DNA from: Methylobacillus methanolivorans
GTDB lineage: Bacteria > Pseudomonadota > Gammaproteobacteria > Burkholderiales > Methylophilaceae
Direction: 5' to 3'
Length of the DNA: 64,000 bases
Assembly (NCBI RefSeq): GCF_044751345.1
Contig: NZ_JBIWXY010000001.1
Span: forward strand, 682,001-746,000
Position numbers and translations under genes: made by a program. How positions within the stretch are numbered: position 1 is the first letter of the stretch; every line of letters begins with the position of its first letter. Positions 34,832-43,846 of this stretch are shown one piece after another. The notes below the pieces were generated by a model. It was not told the DNA's origin. It worked only from the letters and a program-made list of their open reading frames with translations, and made no database searches.

Positions 34832-35851
34832 ATGCTGAAATATTTGTTGAAACGTCTTTTCTGGATGGTGCCGCTGCTGATCGGCATCAGCTTGGTGTCT
34901 TTCCTCATTATCCACCTTGCTCCCGGTGACATTACCATGACCGAGGCTGGTTTTGACCCTAAGGCCAGTGAAGAATCACGCCAAAAACTGCGCGAGCTGT
35001 ACAACCTGGATAAACCCGTCATCGTGCAATATGGCTTGTGGCTAGAGCGCATGGTGAAGCTAGACTTTGGTACTTCCTTTGCCACGCATCAGCGCCCCGT
35101 GTTCTGGCAAACCAAGGACAAGGACGGCAATGTCACCCCAGGGATGATCCAGGAAGCATTACCTATCACCTTGCTGATCAATGTCCTGAGCCTAGGGCTC
35201 ATTATTATCGTTGCGCTACCACTAGGTGTCATCTCGGCGCTTACGCAGAATCGTTTGCCGGACCGTGCCATTACCCTCTTCGTTTTTGTCGGATTCGCCA
35301 TCCCCGGTTTCTGGCTAGCACTGTTACTCATGTATTGGACTGGCGTGATCAATGACTGGCTACCTATTTCAGGGCTACATAGCCAGGGTGCAGAGCATAT
35401 GCACTGGCTGGCCTATGCTTGGGATGCGTTGAAACACATGGCTTTGCCCGTCTTCATTTCTGCATTGAGCGGCCTGGCTGGCATTTCGCTATTTGTACGT
35501 AATGGCATGCTGGATGTATTGCATCAGGACTACATCACGACGGCTCGTGCCAAAGGCTTGCCAGAGAACAGCGTGGTTTATGGCCACGCCTTGCGCAATG
35601 CCTTGTTGCCGCTGATCACGATTTTTGGCCTATCCATCCCTGGGTTGATTGGAGGCTCCGTAATTGCCGAATCTATCTTTGCCATTCCTGGTATGGGGAA
35701 ACTATTTTATGATGCCGTGCTAATGCGCGACTTCCCTGTCATCATGGGCATACTCACCATAGGCTCTGCACTCACGCTTATCGGCAACTTGCTGGCTGAT
35801 CTTGCCTATGCCTGGGCAGACCCTCGTGTTCGCCGTGGAGTCATGCAATGA
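34832..35851 (+). CDS. ABC transporter permease, DppB/OppB type
   Basis: 339 residues with about six membrane helices. The N-terminal MLKYLLKRLFWMVPLLIGIS opening is diagnostic of DppB/OppB proteins, and the EAA-loop region with TARAKGLPENSVVYGHALRNALLP near 235-260 contacts the ATPase. A longer periplasmic segment between helices 1 and 2 resembles YejB. Overlaps the second permease by 4 nt (ATGA). Confidence 0.92.
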   Translation: MLKYLLKRLFWMVPLLIGISLVSFLIIHLAPGDITMTEAGFDPKASEESRQKLRELYNLDKPVIVQYGLWLERMVKLDFGTSFATHQRPVFWQTKDKDGNVTPGMIQEALPITLLINVLSLGLIIIVALPLGVISALTQNRLPDRAITLFVFVGFAIPGFWLALLLMYWTGVINDWLPISGLHSQGAEHMHWLAYAWDALKHMALPVFISALSGLAGISLFVRNGMLDVLHQDYITTARAKGLPENSVVYGHALRNALLPLITIFGLSIPGLIGGSVIAESIFAIPGMGKLFYDAVLMRDFPVIMGILTIGSALTLIGNLLADLAYAWADPRVRRGVMQ

Positions 35852-36672
35852 AACGTGCACTTTCCAACCCCTTGGCACTTGCCGGTTTCATCATTATCAC
35901 CAGCATCTTCCTGCTGGCGTTGCTTGCCCCCTTAATCTCGCCCTACGATCCAGATGCAATTGACGTCAAGGCCATCTTGCTCAGCCCTTCATCCAGTCAC
36001 TGGATGGGTACAGATGCATTGGGGAGGGATGTCTTCTCACGCATGCTGTTCGGTGCACGTATATCGCTATTGGTGGGTTTGGTCGCTGTTGGCATCGCGA
36101 CCTTCATTGGCATTATCCTGGGCGCGATTGCAGGCTATTATCGCGGCTGGGTCGATGTGGTGATCATGCGCACTGTAGACGTGATGCTATCTATCCCCAC
36201 CTTTTTCCTGATTCTGGCAGTGATCGCCTTCCTGACACCATCCATCTGGAACATCATGATCATCATCGGGCTCACTTCCTGGATGGGCGTCACGAGACTC
36301 GTTCGCGCCGAATTTCTCAGCCTACGTAATCGTGAATTCGTCATGGCATCAGAAACCCTGGGAGCCAGCGATAATCGATTGATTTTCAAGCACCTGTTAC
36401 CAAACAGCATGACGCCAGTCATTGTTAGCTCTGTGCTTGGCGTGGCTAGTGCAGTGCTGATCGAGTCCGGCTTGAGTTTCCTTGGCTTAGGTGTGCAAGC
36501 CCCACAAGCCTCGTGGGGCAATATTCTCACTGACGGCAAGGAATATATCCAATTCGCCTGGTGGCTATCTTTATTCCCTGGACTAGCAATCCTGATTACG
36601 GTGCTTGGCTATAACCTGTTCGGTGAAGGCCTGCGTGATGTCTACGACCCACGCTCTTCGCAATCAAGCTAG
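35848..36672 (+). CDS. ABC transporter permease, DppC/OppC type
   Basis: 274 residues with six membrane helices. N-terminal LALAGFIIITSIFLLALLAPLISPYDP and MGTDALGRDVFSRMLFGARISL are DppC/OppC signatures; the EAA loop is ASETLGASDNRLIFKHLLPN. It pairs with the upstream permease. No ATP-binding cassette gene follows: the next gene is convergent and starts only 8 nt beyond the stop, so the ATPase must be encoded elsewhere. Confidence 0.93.
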   Translation: MKRALSNPLALAGFIIITSIFLLALLAPLISPYDPDAIDVKAILLSPSSSHWMGTDALGRDVFSRMLFGARISLLVGLVAVGIATFIGIILGAIAGYYRGWVDVVIMRTVDVMLSIPTFFLILAVIAFLTPSIWNIMIIIGLTSWMGVTRLVRAEFLSLRNREFVMASETLGASDNRLIFKHLLPNSMTPVIVSSVLGVASAVLIESGLSFLGLGVQAPQASWGNILTDGKEYIQFAWWLSLFPGLAILITVLGYNLFGEGLRDVYDPRSSQSS

Positions 36673-36680
36673 TGATTACA

Positions 36681-38588
36681 TTAATGCAGCAGCCCATGAA
36701 ATTCCTCTAATGGCAAGGGCCTTGAGAAAAGATACCCTTGGAATGCCTTGCAGCCGTATTGCCGCAAAATTTCCATCTGTTCTTGGCTCTCTACACCTTC
36801 GGCTATCACCTCTAGGTCGAGTGCAGCTGCCATTGCAATAATAGCTCGCACGATCACGGCGTCATTAGGGTTGTTAACGATATTCCCCACGAAACTACGA
36901 TCAATCTTGAGTTGATTCAAAGGTAAACGCTTGAGATGCACCAGGGAAGAGTAGCCAGTGCCAAAATCATCCATGGCAAAGTGAATGCCAAGTTGCTGCA
37001 ACTCCAGCATTTTCTTGGCATTGTCTGAAGTTCCATCCATAACAAGGCTCTCGGTCAGCTCAATTTTCAGCTTAGATGGATTCACTTGAGTCACCTCCAG
37101 TATATCCTTGATCTGTTTAACAAAGTCATCCTGACATAACTGGCGAATGCTGATATTGACCGATAATACTAAATCACGAGTACTTTCACTCTGCTCCCAT
37201 GCCTTGAGTTGTTGGCAGGCACTCATCAAAACATAATGTCCAATCGGTAGGATCAAGCCAGTTTCCTCCGCCAGGGAGATAAACTGTGTTGGCTGTACCA
37301 GACCACGCTCCGGGTGTAGCCAGCGTAGTAACACTTCAGCGCCGTAAGCACGTTGCTCAGCATCAACCTGAATCTGATAATACAGAAGAAGCTGATTTTG
37401 ATTAACCGCCACTCGTAGGTCTGCCTCCAGTCCGGCCTTATGCTCTATCATCGCTTGCATCTGCGGATCAAATAGGCAATAAGCATCTCGCCCTGTCTGC
37501 TTGGCGTGATACATCGCGGTATCTGCACGACGCAGGACTTCATGAATATTATTTCCGCCACTCAACAAGCTAATACCGATACTGGCCGTGCAGTGATAAT
37601 GGTAGCCTTTGATCTCATAAGTATGGCGAATTGCCTGACATACCTTTTCCGCCACCCTCAAAGCACCTTGTGTAGCAATTTGCTCATCACTGCTGATATC
37701 TTCCAATATCACGAGAAACTCATCCCCACCGAAGCGCGCCACCATATCACTCTGCCGCACTGAACTACTTAGCCTTGAACCTACCTCCATCAGTAGCAAG
37801 TCGCCGAAATCATGCCCTTTGGTATCATTAAGTGTCTTGAAATTGTCCAGATCGATAAACAAAATAGCACCATAGCTTTTGTTTTTCTGGCTATTCACCA
37901 AGGCAAGTGAAAGCCGATCCATCAACAACCGGCGGTTTGGCAATTGGGTCAATGGATCATAAAAAGCCAGACGATAGATGTTCTCTTTGGCTTCCTTCTG
38001 CTGGCTCACATCAGAAAACGTGGCGATATAGTTAATGACGTGATGGCTGTCATCAGTAATCGCCTTGATCGTCAAAAGTTTAGGATAAATTGTGCCATCC
38101 TTGCGCTTATCCCAAACCTCTCCCTGCCAATAATGATGCTCGCGTAACTCAGTCCACATTTTGCGGTAAAAGTCTGCATTCTGCCGCCCCGATTTCAACA
38201 ATGAGGGGGTCATACCTAATACCTCGTCCTGCCGATATCCAGTCAGTCGGGTAAAAGCGCTGTTGACCTTCAAAATGATATTGTTGGCATCTGTTACCAA
38301 GATACCATCCTGGCTTTCAAAAGCATGCCGTGTAATCCTGAGTTCATTTTCTGCCTCAAGAAGCTGCTTTTTCAAATCTGTAATCTCTTGTTGCAGGAGA
38401 TCATACTGTTCTTGCAGCTCCATACTGGGCAATAAGTGCTTAGCCAATTTCTCTAGCCATTGTGGCCATTTGAAGCTTTGCATGCCCACCAAGAAATCAA
38501 AAAACACAAGCCTACTACTAGTATTCCCCATGAAAAACGTCATTCCATCACTTTCGGTTTTTATTAATAGTGTGACGACTGCAAACAT
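36681..38588 (-). CDS. PAS-GGDEF-EAL cyclic di-GMP regulator
   Basis: 635 residues as drawn. Layout: N-terminal tail with a short coiled coil (about 55-85), PAS domain (about 88-200), GGDEF domain (about 208-370) with intact GGDEF and an RxxD inhibitory site five residues before it (RQSD), and EAL domain (about 385-630). The EAL triplet reads EVL, but the other metal and catalytic residues (ELTES, DDFGTG, LKIDRSF, AEGVES) are present, so phosphodiesterase activity is plausible. The ATG at 38588 sits next to a hairpin and lacks a Shine-Dalgarno site; ATG 38546 is an alternative. Probably cytosolic. Confidence 0.9.
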   Translation of the reverse strand: MFAVVTLLIKTESDGMTFFMGNTSSRLVFFDFLVGMQSFKWPQWLEKLAKHLLPSMELQEQYDLLQQEITDLKKQLLEAENELRITRHAFESQDGILVTDANNIILKVNSAFTRLTGYRQDEVLGMTPSLLKSGRQNADFYRKMWTELREHHYWQGEVWDKRKDGTIYPKLLTIKAITDDSHHVINYIATFSDVSQQKEAKENIYRLAFYDPLTQLPNRRLLMDRLSLALVNSQKNKSYGAILFIDLDNFKTLNDTKGHDFGDLLLMEVGSRLSSSVRQSDMVARFGGDEFLVILEDISSDEQIATQGALRVAEKVCQAIRHTYEIKGYHYHCTASIGISLLSGGNNIHEVLRRADTAMYHAKQTGRDAYCLFDPQMQAMIEHKAGLEADLRVAVNQNQLLLYYQIQVDAEQRAYGAEVLLRWLHPERGLVQPTQFISLAEETGLILPIGHYVLMSACQQLKAWEQSESTRDLVLSVNISIRQLCQDDFVKQIKDILEVTQVNPSKLKIELTESLVMDGTSDNAKKMLELQQLGIHFAMDDFGTGYSSLVHLKRLPLNQLKIDRSFVGNIVNNPNDAVIVRAIIAMAAALDLEVIAEGVESQEQMEILRQYGCKAFQGYLFSRPLPLEEFHGLLH

Positions 38589-38613
38589 ATAACCACTATA
38601 TAAAAGTGGTTAT
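38589..38613. promoter_or_regulatory. Perfect 9-bp inverted repeat abutting the GGDEF-EAL start
   Basis: ATAACCACT (38589-38597) and AGTGGTTAT (38605-38613) around ATATAAA, directly adjacent to the ATG at 38588. It covers the site where the ribosome would bind and overlaps AT-rich promoter-like sequence. Either an operator or an mRNA hairpin occluding that start. Confidence 0.5.
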
Positions 38614-38799
38614 ATTGGCAAAAATATATCCACAAACTTTACAAGGCCCGCAATTTGTATCAGATTCTTACAATCCAAGATTTCATCTTAAATTGCTACC
38701 AAATAAAGCGTCAATCAATTTCTGCAAATAAGAATTAGTACATTTGGCCTATTCATGATTTTTAATAATGAAACGACTGATTAATATCTCATTGAATGA

Positions 38800-38827
38800 A
38801 ATAAAAAAGCCGGGAAATCCCGGCTTT
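38800..38827 (-). terminator. Terminator of the small secreted-protein gene
   Basis: A 10-bp stem, AAAGCCGGGA (38806-38815) with TCCCGGCTTT (38818-38827). Followed on the minus strand by six T in total. It starts 3 nt after the gene ending at 38830. The remaining 38614-38799 is AT-rich without a gene. Confidence 0.85.
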
Positions 38828-38829
38828 GA

Positions 38830-39204
38830 TTATCTGTTATTAAAGAATGCAATATTGACACATCGGTCATTTACAAACGTCAATTCAATGGTTTTATAAG
38901 TTCGCTTGGCATCATACTTCACGAGGTCTTTGTAATACCACATCTCTACCTGATCTGGCTTTCCCTCTTTATCTGTAGGGCGACCAATCACCGTAGATGC
39001 ATTGCTTGGCTTAACTGACTGTTCTTTCTTGAGTGGCTCACCTAATTGCTTAGCAACTACGCTACGCGTCTTGTTACCAAACGCACTCAGGAACTCTTCT
39101 TCAGTATAGGTTGTTTTTTTAGTCTCAGCCATCACCGGTGCAACGACCATGATAGATGCAAGCAAAGCACCCATGACCAATAAAAATTTCTTGCGCAATA
39201 CCAT
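38830..39204 (-). CDS. Small secreted protein, possibly BamE/SmpA-like
   Basis: 124 residues from the ATG at 39204, which has AAGGAG 8 nt upstream; the frame opens 18 codons earlier without support. Signal peptide of about 27 residues ending in APVMAETKK. The mature part has KTRSVVAKQLGEPLKKEQS followed by EMWYYKDLVKYD and ELTFVNDRCVNI, a helix-strand pattern like the SmpA/OmlA (BamE) fold. That is a weak structural guess; I do not recognise the family with certainty. It has its own terminator and lies 64 nt downstream of the MBL gene. Confidence 0.7.
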   Translation of the reverse strand: MVLRKKFLLVMGALLASIMVVAPVMAETKKTTYTEEEFLSAFGNKTRSVVAKQLGEPLKKEQSVKPSNASTVIGRPTDKEGKPDQVEMWYYKDLVKYDAKRTYKTIELTFVNDRCVNIAFFNNR

Positions 39205-39268
39205 TACAACAACTCCTTCTATCCTCTGTGTATCAGGCTTGTCCGTTAGTTTTGGCAAACCCTTGTCA

Positions 39269-40039
39269 TTAAAAATCAGCTATTTCAAGCTTGAGTCCAT
39301 CATACCCTACCTGCACTGAGGATGGCAGCATTTTGCTGACAGCTTCGTACTCCATTTCATGGGTCATATGGATGAGATATGTTTGTTTTGCGCCAATAAT
39401 CGCAGCCTGCTCTAGACTCTGCTCCAAGCTAAAATGCGTGTAATGTGGCGTGTAACGCAAACAATCCAACAACAAGACATCCAGATCGTGCAGCAGTTCC
39501 AGTGAGGTTTCCGGAATCGCAGAAGCATCGGTCAAATATGCCAGCTTGCCTATACGGTAGCCATACATCTCCAATCGCCCGTGCAAGATAGGCACTGGCA
39601 CAATTTGAGTGCCAAATAACTCGAACATCTGTTCAACAGGGTTAACACTGAGAATGGGCAAATCCCAATAATCCCCGGCTTCGCGAATGGCGTAGCCAAA
39701 TTTATTGACAATATGTTCCATCGCATCAGGTTTTCCGTATAACGGGATTTGCTGACGCTGCTTCTGGCAAAACGCACGCAGATCATCAATGCCGTGCAGG
39801 TGATCCGCATGTGTGTGGGTATAGAGCACGGCATCAACATGCGAAATGCCTTCTCGCAAAGCTTGCAAGCGAATATCAGGGCCAGTATCAATCAGGATAT
39901 TCTGGCCATGACTAAGGGTGATCAATGAAGAGCAACGGCTACGTTTGTTCTTGGGGTTGTCGGACATGCAAGTGGCACATTGGCAGCCAATCACCGGGGT
40001 TCCGGCGCTTGAGCCTACGCCCAGCATGGTCAGGCGCAT
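39269..40039 (-). CDS. PhnP-like metallo-beta-lactamase-fold hydrolase
   Basis: 256 residues. Zn motif THTHADHLHGIDDLR near 74-88, with the MLGVGSSAGTPVIGCQCATC N-terminus of the PhnP/phosphodiesterase group; two cysteines there may form a structural zinc site. Related enzymes hydrolyse cyclic phosphodiesters or tRNA precursors, but no phosphonate genes are present, so the substrate is unknown. It overlaps tatD by 10 nt and so belongs to the tmk-holB-pilZ-tatD unit. Confidence 0.85.
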   Translation of the reverse strand: MRLTMLGVGSSAGTPVIGCQCATCMSDNPKNKRSRCSSLITLSHGQNILIDTGPDIRLQALREGISHVDAVLYTHTHADHLHGIDDLRAFCQKQRQQIPLYGKPDAMEHIVNKFGYAIREAGDYWDLPILSVNPVEQMFELFGTQIVPVPILHGRLEMYGYRIGKLAYLTDASAIPETSLELLHDLDVLLLDCLRYTPHYTHFSLEQSLEQAAIIGAKQTYLIHMTHEMEYEAVSKMLPSSVQVGYDGLKLEIADF

Positions 40040-40806
40040 GGGCGCGCATCCTTGAACAGGCGAAAGAAGTTTTCCGTAGTCGCCTGCTCTACTTCCTGAT
40101 AGCTGATTCCTCGTAGATGAGCGATTTCCTCGGCAACGTAACGTACATAAGCAGGCTGGTTGAGCTTGCCTCGAAACGGCACCGGAGCCAAGTAAGGGGA
40201 ATCCGTCTCCACCAAGACACGATCTAATGGTACAGCCTTGGCCACCTCTTTCAATGCCACAGCGTTCTTGAACGTCACAATGCCGGAAAAAGAGATATAA
40301 AATCCAAGCGCTATCGCAGCCTGGGCCACCTCCAGGCTCTCAGTAAAACAGTGCATGACGCCACCGACCTGATCTGCCCTCTCTTCGCGCATGATGCGCA
40401 AGGTGTCCTCTGCTGCATTACGTGTATGAATCACCAAGGGTTTCTGGGCGCGGATAGCTGCACGGATATGCAGACGAAAACGCTCGCGCTGCCACTCCAA
40501 ATCGCCGGTTAGCCGAAAATAATCTAAGCCTGTCTCGCCAATGGCCACCACTTTTGAGTGTGCTGCCAGATTCACCAATTGGTCTTCAGTGAATAGCGGC
40601 TCATCTTCATAATCAGGATGCACGCCAACAGAAGCGTAAAAGTTATCATGTGCCTCAGCGACGGCTAGCACCTCGGGGAAATCAGGCAAGGTGACAGAGA
40701 TACATAGCGCATGCCCGACACGTTCCTCCTGCATAGCGGCACGCAAGGCAGGTAGGTTTTGGCGTAACTCAGGGAAGTTTAAATGACAGTGGGAATCAAC
40801 CAGCAT
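40030..40806 (-). CDS. TatD-family metal-dependent deoxyribonuclease
   Basis: 258 residues from the ATG at 40806 (the frame begins with a TTG four codons earlier). TIM barrel of the amidohydrolase superfamily: DSHCHL metal site at residues 4-9, IGETGLDYF near 90, VIHTRNA near 127, and TDSPYLAPVPFRGK near 202. Probably the YcfH/TatD DNase. Its position after holB and pilZ is the order seen in Pseudomonas and E. coli (tmk-holB-...-ycfH). Overlaps the MBL gene. Confidence 0.93.
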   Translation of the reverse strand: MLVDSHCHLNFPELRQNLPALRAAMQEERVGHALCISVTLPDFPEVLAVAEAHDNFYASVGVHPDYEDEPLFTEDQLVNLAAHSKVVAIGETGLDYFRLTGDLEWQRERFRLHIRAAIRAQKPLVIHTRNAAEDTLRIMREERADQVGGVMHCFTESLEVAQAAIALGFYISFSGIVTFKNAVALKEVAKAVPLDRVLVETDSPYLAPVPFRGKLNQPAYVRYVAEEIAHLRGISYQEVEQATTENFFRLFKDARPCA

Positions 40807-40852
40807 AAATAAATACAATCAATAACTTGAAAAATAAATATAACCTAAGAGA

Positions 40853-41221
40853 TTACATTGTATGTGTAGGGCGCTGCGACTTTAAAGCGTTACCTAGCAA
40901 GCCTTCGATCTGGTTGCGAGCCTGCAGACCACCCTCTTTCTCGCTTAACTGCACACCTATACCTTGTGGACGATTACCATGCGTCACCGGGCTGATCCAG
41001 ATCACACGTCCCGCCACCTTGAGCTTGTCCGGACTATCCAGCAGGCTCAGCAACATGAAGACCTCATCGCCAATATTGAAGGCCTTATTGGTTGGAATAA
41101 ACAAACCGCCACCCTGGATAAAAGGCATATAGGCAGCATACAAGGCTGCTTTTTCCTTGATGGCAAGCGACATGACACTGGGCTTTGCCGATTGCTTACC
41201 TACTGTGTCTTGCTCGCTCAT
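40853..41221 (-). CDS. pilZ: Type IV pilus assembly protein PilZ
   Basis: 122 residues. The core (LAIKEKAALYAAYMPFI, GGLFIPTNK, GDEVFMLLSLLD, then WISPVTHGNRPQGIGVQ and the C-terminal LKSQRPTHTM) closely matches Pseudomonas PilZ. This founding PilZ lacks the RxxxR c-di-GMP-binding motif, so it acts by protein contacts in pilus assembly. Its location between holB and tatD is the usual one. Other pilus genes are not in the window. Confidence 0.92.
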   Translation of the reverse strand: MSEQDTVGKQSAKPSVMSLAIKEKAALYAAYMPFIQGGGLFIPTNKAFNIGDEVFMLLSLLDSPDKLKVAGRVIWISPVTHGNRPQGIGVQLSEKEGGLQARNQIEGLLGNALKSQRPTHTM

Positions 41222-41229
41222 GTTGACCT

Positions 41230-42243
41230 CTAGCTGGAAAACAACTTGCTGTACTGCAACAACAAATGCTCAAGTTGCAGCTCATTATTCAAAGGATGAT
41301 TAGCCGAACGCCTTGCGTCATCTACCTGCCGCTGGAAGGCCAGCAACATGCTTAAGTCTACGCGCTTGCTCAAAGCCTGCAAAGCAGCAATATCGCGCAC
41401 ATGATATCTCACTGCTGCATTCAAGCTGACAGCCAGCAAGTCATACAGCCACTTCTGTAAAGCCGTCATGACTTCCTCCATGCCAATGGCAGAAAACTCA
41501 CCAGCAGATGTAAAGGGATCAAGCCTGTGCCCCTGGGCAAGGCGTGTAGCGATTAACTGCACACGCTCATTGCCCGCATGAGCCAAGTCTGCGGCATTTA
41601 GAGGCGAACCACCGCTATAAGCAAGCCAGTAATCCCCCTGCTCCACACCCTGCTGCCCCAGCCATGCCAATGCTTCTTGCTCAGATGGGGCAGGCATTTC
41701 AAGCTGCTGGCAACGACTCATGATGGTTGGCAGCAGGCGCTGGGGATGACTGGTGACGAGGATAAACATCACATCCCCTGGCGGTTCTTCGAGCATTTTC
41801 AGCAAGGCGTTGGCCGACGTCTGGTTCAAAGCATCTGCCGGATGAATCACAACAATGCGTACGCCATCTTGTTGGTGGCTTGAAAGTTCAAGGAAACCTG
41901 CCAACTCGCGAATCTGCGCCACAGATATTTGCGAGCTCTTACGTACCGGTTTTTTAGTGGCAGGTGCAGAATCAGTGGCATCAGGTAATTCTTGCTCAGG
42001 CGTCAGCAAGCGATAATCAGGGTGACTATGTTGTAAAAACCAACTGCAACTAACGCAGTGACCACACGCATATCCTGCTTGATCTGGAGTTTGACACAAT
42101 AGGGCCTGCGCCAAGGTGTTGGCAAAATCCAGCTTACCTATGCCTTGCTTGCCCCGCAGCAGTAAGGCGTGGTGCCTGCGCTGGCGTGACTGCTGCAAGC
42201 GCTGCCAAGTGCTGGCATGCCAAGGATAACGCTGGTCCGTCAT
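41230..42243 (-). CDS. holB: DNA polymerase III delta-prime subunit HolB
   Basis: 337 residues from the ATG at 42243, whose ATGA overlaps the tmk stop. AAA+ clamp-loader fold: the P-loop is degenerate (GKQGIGKLD, lacking Ser/Thr), as is usual for the non-ATP-binding delta-prime. The four-cysteine zinc module is C-x8-C-x2-C-x2-C near 50-65, and SANALLKMLEEPP marks the sensor region. A short Ala/Lys insertion follows the zinc module. It works in the clamp loader with tau/gamma and delta. Confidence 0.94.
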   Translation of the reverse strand: MTDQRYPWHASTWQRLQQSRQRRHHALLLRGKQGIGKLDFANTLAQALLCQTPDQAGYACGHCVSCSWFLQHSHPDYRLLTPEQELPDATDSAPATKKPVRKSSQISVAQIRELAGFLELSSHQQDGVRIVVIHPADALNQTSANALLKMLEEPPGDVMFILVTSHPQRLLPTIMSRCQQLEMPAPSEQEALAWLGQQGVEQGDYWLAYSGGSPLNAADLAHAGNERVQLIATRLAQGHRLDPFTSAGEFSAIGMEEVMTALQKWLYDLLAVSLNAAVRYHVRDIAALQALSKRVDLSMLLAFQRQVDDARRSANHPLNNELQLEHLLLQYSKLFSS

Positions 42244-42851
42244 GCACAAAACTTCTGCAGGATATCCACTACATCTTGCCTAACGGTATCTAGAGGGCGA
42301 TTGCCATCAATCAGGCGAAAGCGCTGCGGCTGGGCTGTGGCACGGGCAAGATAACCATTGCGGATACGACGGAAAAACTCGGCACTCTCGCGCTCGAATT
42401 TATCGGGCGCCCTGGCAGCGGCCAAGCGCGCTACGCTGACCTCTACCGGCACATCAAACAATAGCGTCATGTCAGGCTGCAAGCCTTGCTGCACCCATGC
42501 TTCCAGGGTTTCCACCTTTTCACGCGGAACACCTCGCCCACCACACTGATAGGCAAATGAGGCGTCAGTAAATCGATCAGACACCACCCAGGCACCGCTT
42601 GCCAAGGCAGGCTCTATCACGGTCGCAATATGTTCGCGCCGCGCCGCAAACATCAACAAAGTTTCTGTTTCAGCGTGCATGCTCTCATGCAGCAATAGCT
42701 CACGGAGCTTCTCGCCCAGCTGGGTACCACCTGGCTCACGTGTGGATACCACTTCTAGCCCTCGCTCTTTTAAGGTTGCGATAATGCTTTCTATATGCGA
42801 GCTCTTGCCTGCACCATCCATGCCTTCCAGCGTAATGAATCTACCGCGCAT
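42240..42851 (-). CDS. tmk: Thymidylate kinase
   Basis: 203 residues. P-loop EGMDGAGKSS near 8-17, DR-Y-type motif VSDRFTDASFAYQ near 92-104, and a LID region with RAPDKFERESAEFFRR. It makes dTDP from dTMP. It overlaps mltG by 11 nt and holB by 4 nt, so nucleotide supply and clamp-loader expression are coupled. Confidence 0.96.
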   Translation of the reverse strand: MRGRFITLEGMDGAGKSSHIESIIATLKERGLEVVSTREPGGTQLGEKLRELLLHESMHAETETLLMFAARREHIATVIEPALASGAWVVSDRFTDASFAYQCGGRGVPREKVETLEAWVQQGLQPDMTLLFDVPVEVSVARLAAARAPDKFERESAEFFRRIRNGYLARATAQPQRFRLIDGNRPLDTVRQDVVDILQKFCA

Positions 42852-43845
42852 TGCCGCCCTTCAATTGATAGCGCACCACGGCGCGATTATGTTCGTTGAG
42901 AGTCCGGGAGAACTGGTGGCTGCCATCGCCCTTGCCGACAAAATACAGTGTATCGGTCTTGGCTGGGTGCAATGCCGCCGTAATTGCCGCATTACCCGGC
43001 ATGGCAATCGGTGTAGGCGGCAGGCCTGCCCGTGTATAAGTATTGAACGCGGTATCGCGCTGCAAGTCGCGCTTTCGTAAATTTCCATCGAATGCCTCGC
43101 CCAGCCCGTATATCACCGTAGGGTCAGTCTGCAAGCGCATGCCAATGCGCAAGCGATTGAGAAATACGCCGGCAATGACTGGGCGCTCACTGGCCTTACC
43201 CGTCTCTTTCTCTACGATAGACGCCATAATCAGCGCCTCATAAGGCGATGCATAAGGTAAACCGGCTGAACGTTGCTCCCAAGCTGCCTGTAGACGATTC
43301 TGCATCGCGAGATAGGCGCGCTTGAGAATATCCTGGTCACTCATGCCTTTACTGAAAAAATAGGTATCAGGAAAAAACAAGCCCTCTGGTAATTGACCAG
43401 CAGCACCTATATTGCGCATGATTTCTTCATCGGTATAAGCCATGGTGAGATGGCGCACCGAGTCATGGTTATTCAGCGCCTGGCGCATCTGGCTAAATGT
43501 CCAGCCCTCAATAAAGGTAATGCTATCCTGAGTAACATTGCCATTACTGAGGGTAATAAATAACTCATAAGGCGTCTGGCCAGACTCCAGCAAATAGTTA
43601 CCTGCCTTGATCCCTCCTGCCATTTTCATGGCGCGCACAAGGAGTATGAAACTCCAAGGCTCATTTAACACGCCCTGATCGACCAATTGCTGGGAAATGG
43701 TACGCAGACTGCTGCCCATGCGCAGATCGAATTCAACTGTCTTGGTAGGAAACTGCAATGGGGTGGTAACGAAGTAAGCCATCCATGCAGCAAAGGTGAT
43801 GACCAGCAAAGTCACCAGTACCAAAAAACTTTTCAATATGCGCAT
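42841..43845 (-). CDS. mltG: Endolytic murein transglycosylase MltG
   Basis: 334 residues from the ATG at 43845, 1 nt after the pabC stop with AGGAA upstream; the frame extends earlier but inside pabC. One N-terminal membrane helix (about 5-28), a LysM-like segment, then the YceG domain with catalytic Glu in ASIVEKETGKASERP near 210 and the QTDPTVIYGLG and YNTYTRAGLPPTPIAMPG-type motif (here FNTYTRAGLPPTPI). It releases nascent glycan strands and sets their length. Part of the E. coli-like pabC-mltG-tmk-holB order. Confidence 0.94.
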   Translation of the reverse strand: MRILKSFLVLVTLLVITFAAWMAYFVTTPLQFPTKTVEFDLRMGSSLRTISQQLVDQGVLNEPWSFILLVRAMKMAGGIKAGNYLLESGQTPYELFITLSNGNVTQDSITFIEGWTFSQMRQALNNHDSVRHLTMAYTDEEIMRNIGAAGQLPEGLFFPDTYFFSKGMSDQDILKRAYLAMQNRLQAAWEQRSAGLPYASPYEALIMASIVEKETGKASERPVIAGVFLNRLRIGMRLQTDPTVIYGLGEAFDGNLRKRDLQRDTAFNTYTRAGLPPTPIAMPGNAAITAALHPAKTDTLYFVGKGDGSHQFSRTLNEHNRAVVRYQLKGGNAR

Positions 43846-43846
43846 G

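Noticed and set aside
38626..38634. ATATCCACA as a DnaA box upstream of the GGDEF-EAL gene
   Set aside because: A single 8-of-9 match with no neighbours; likely chance.
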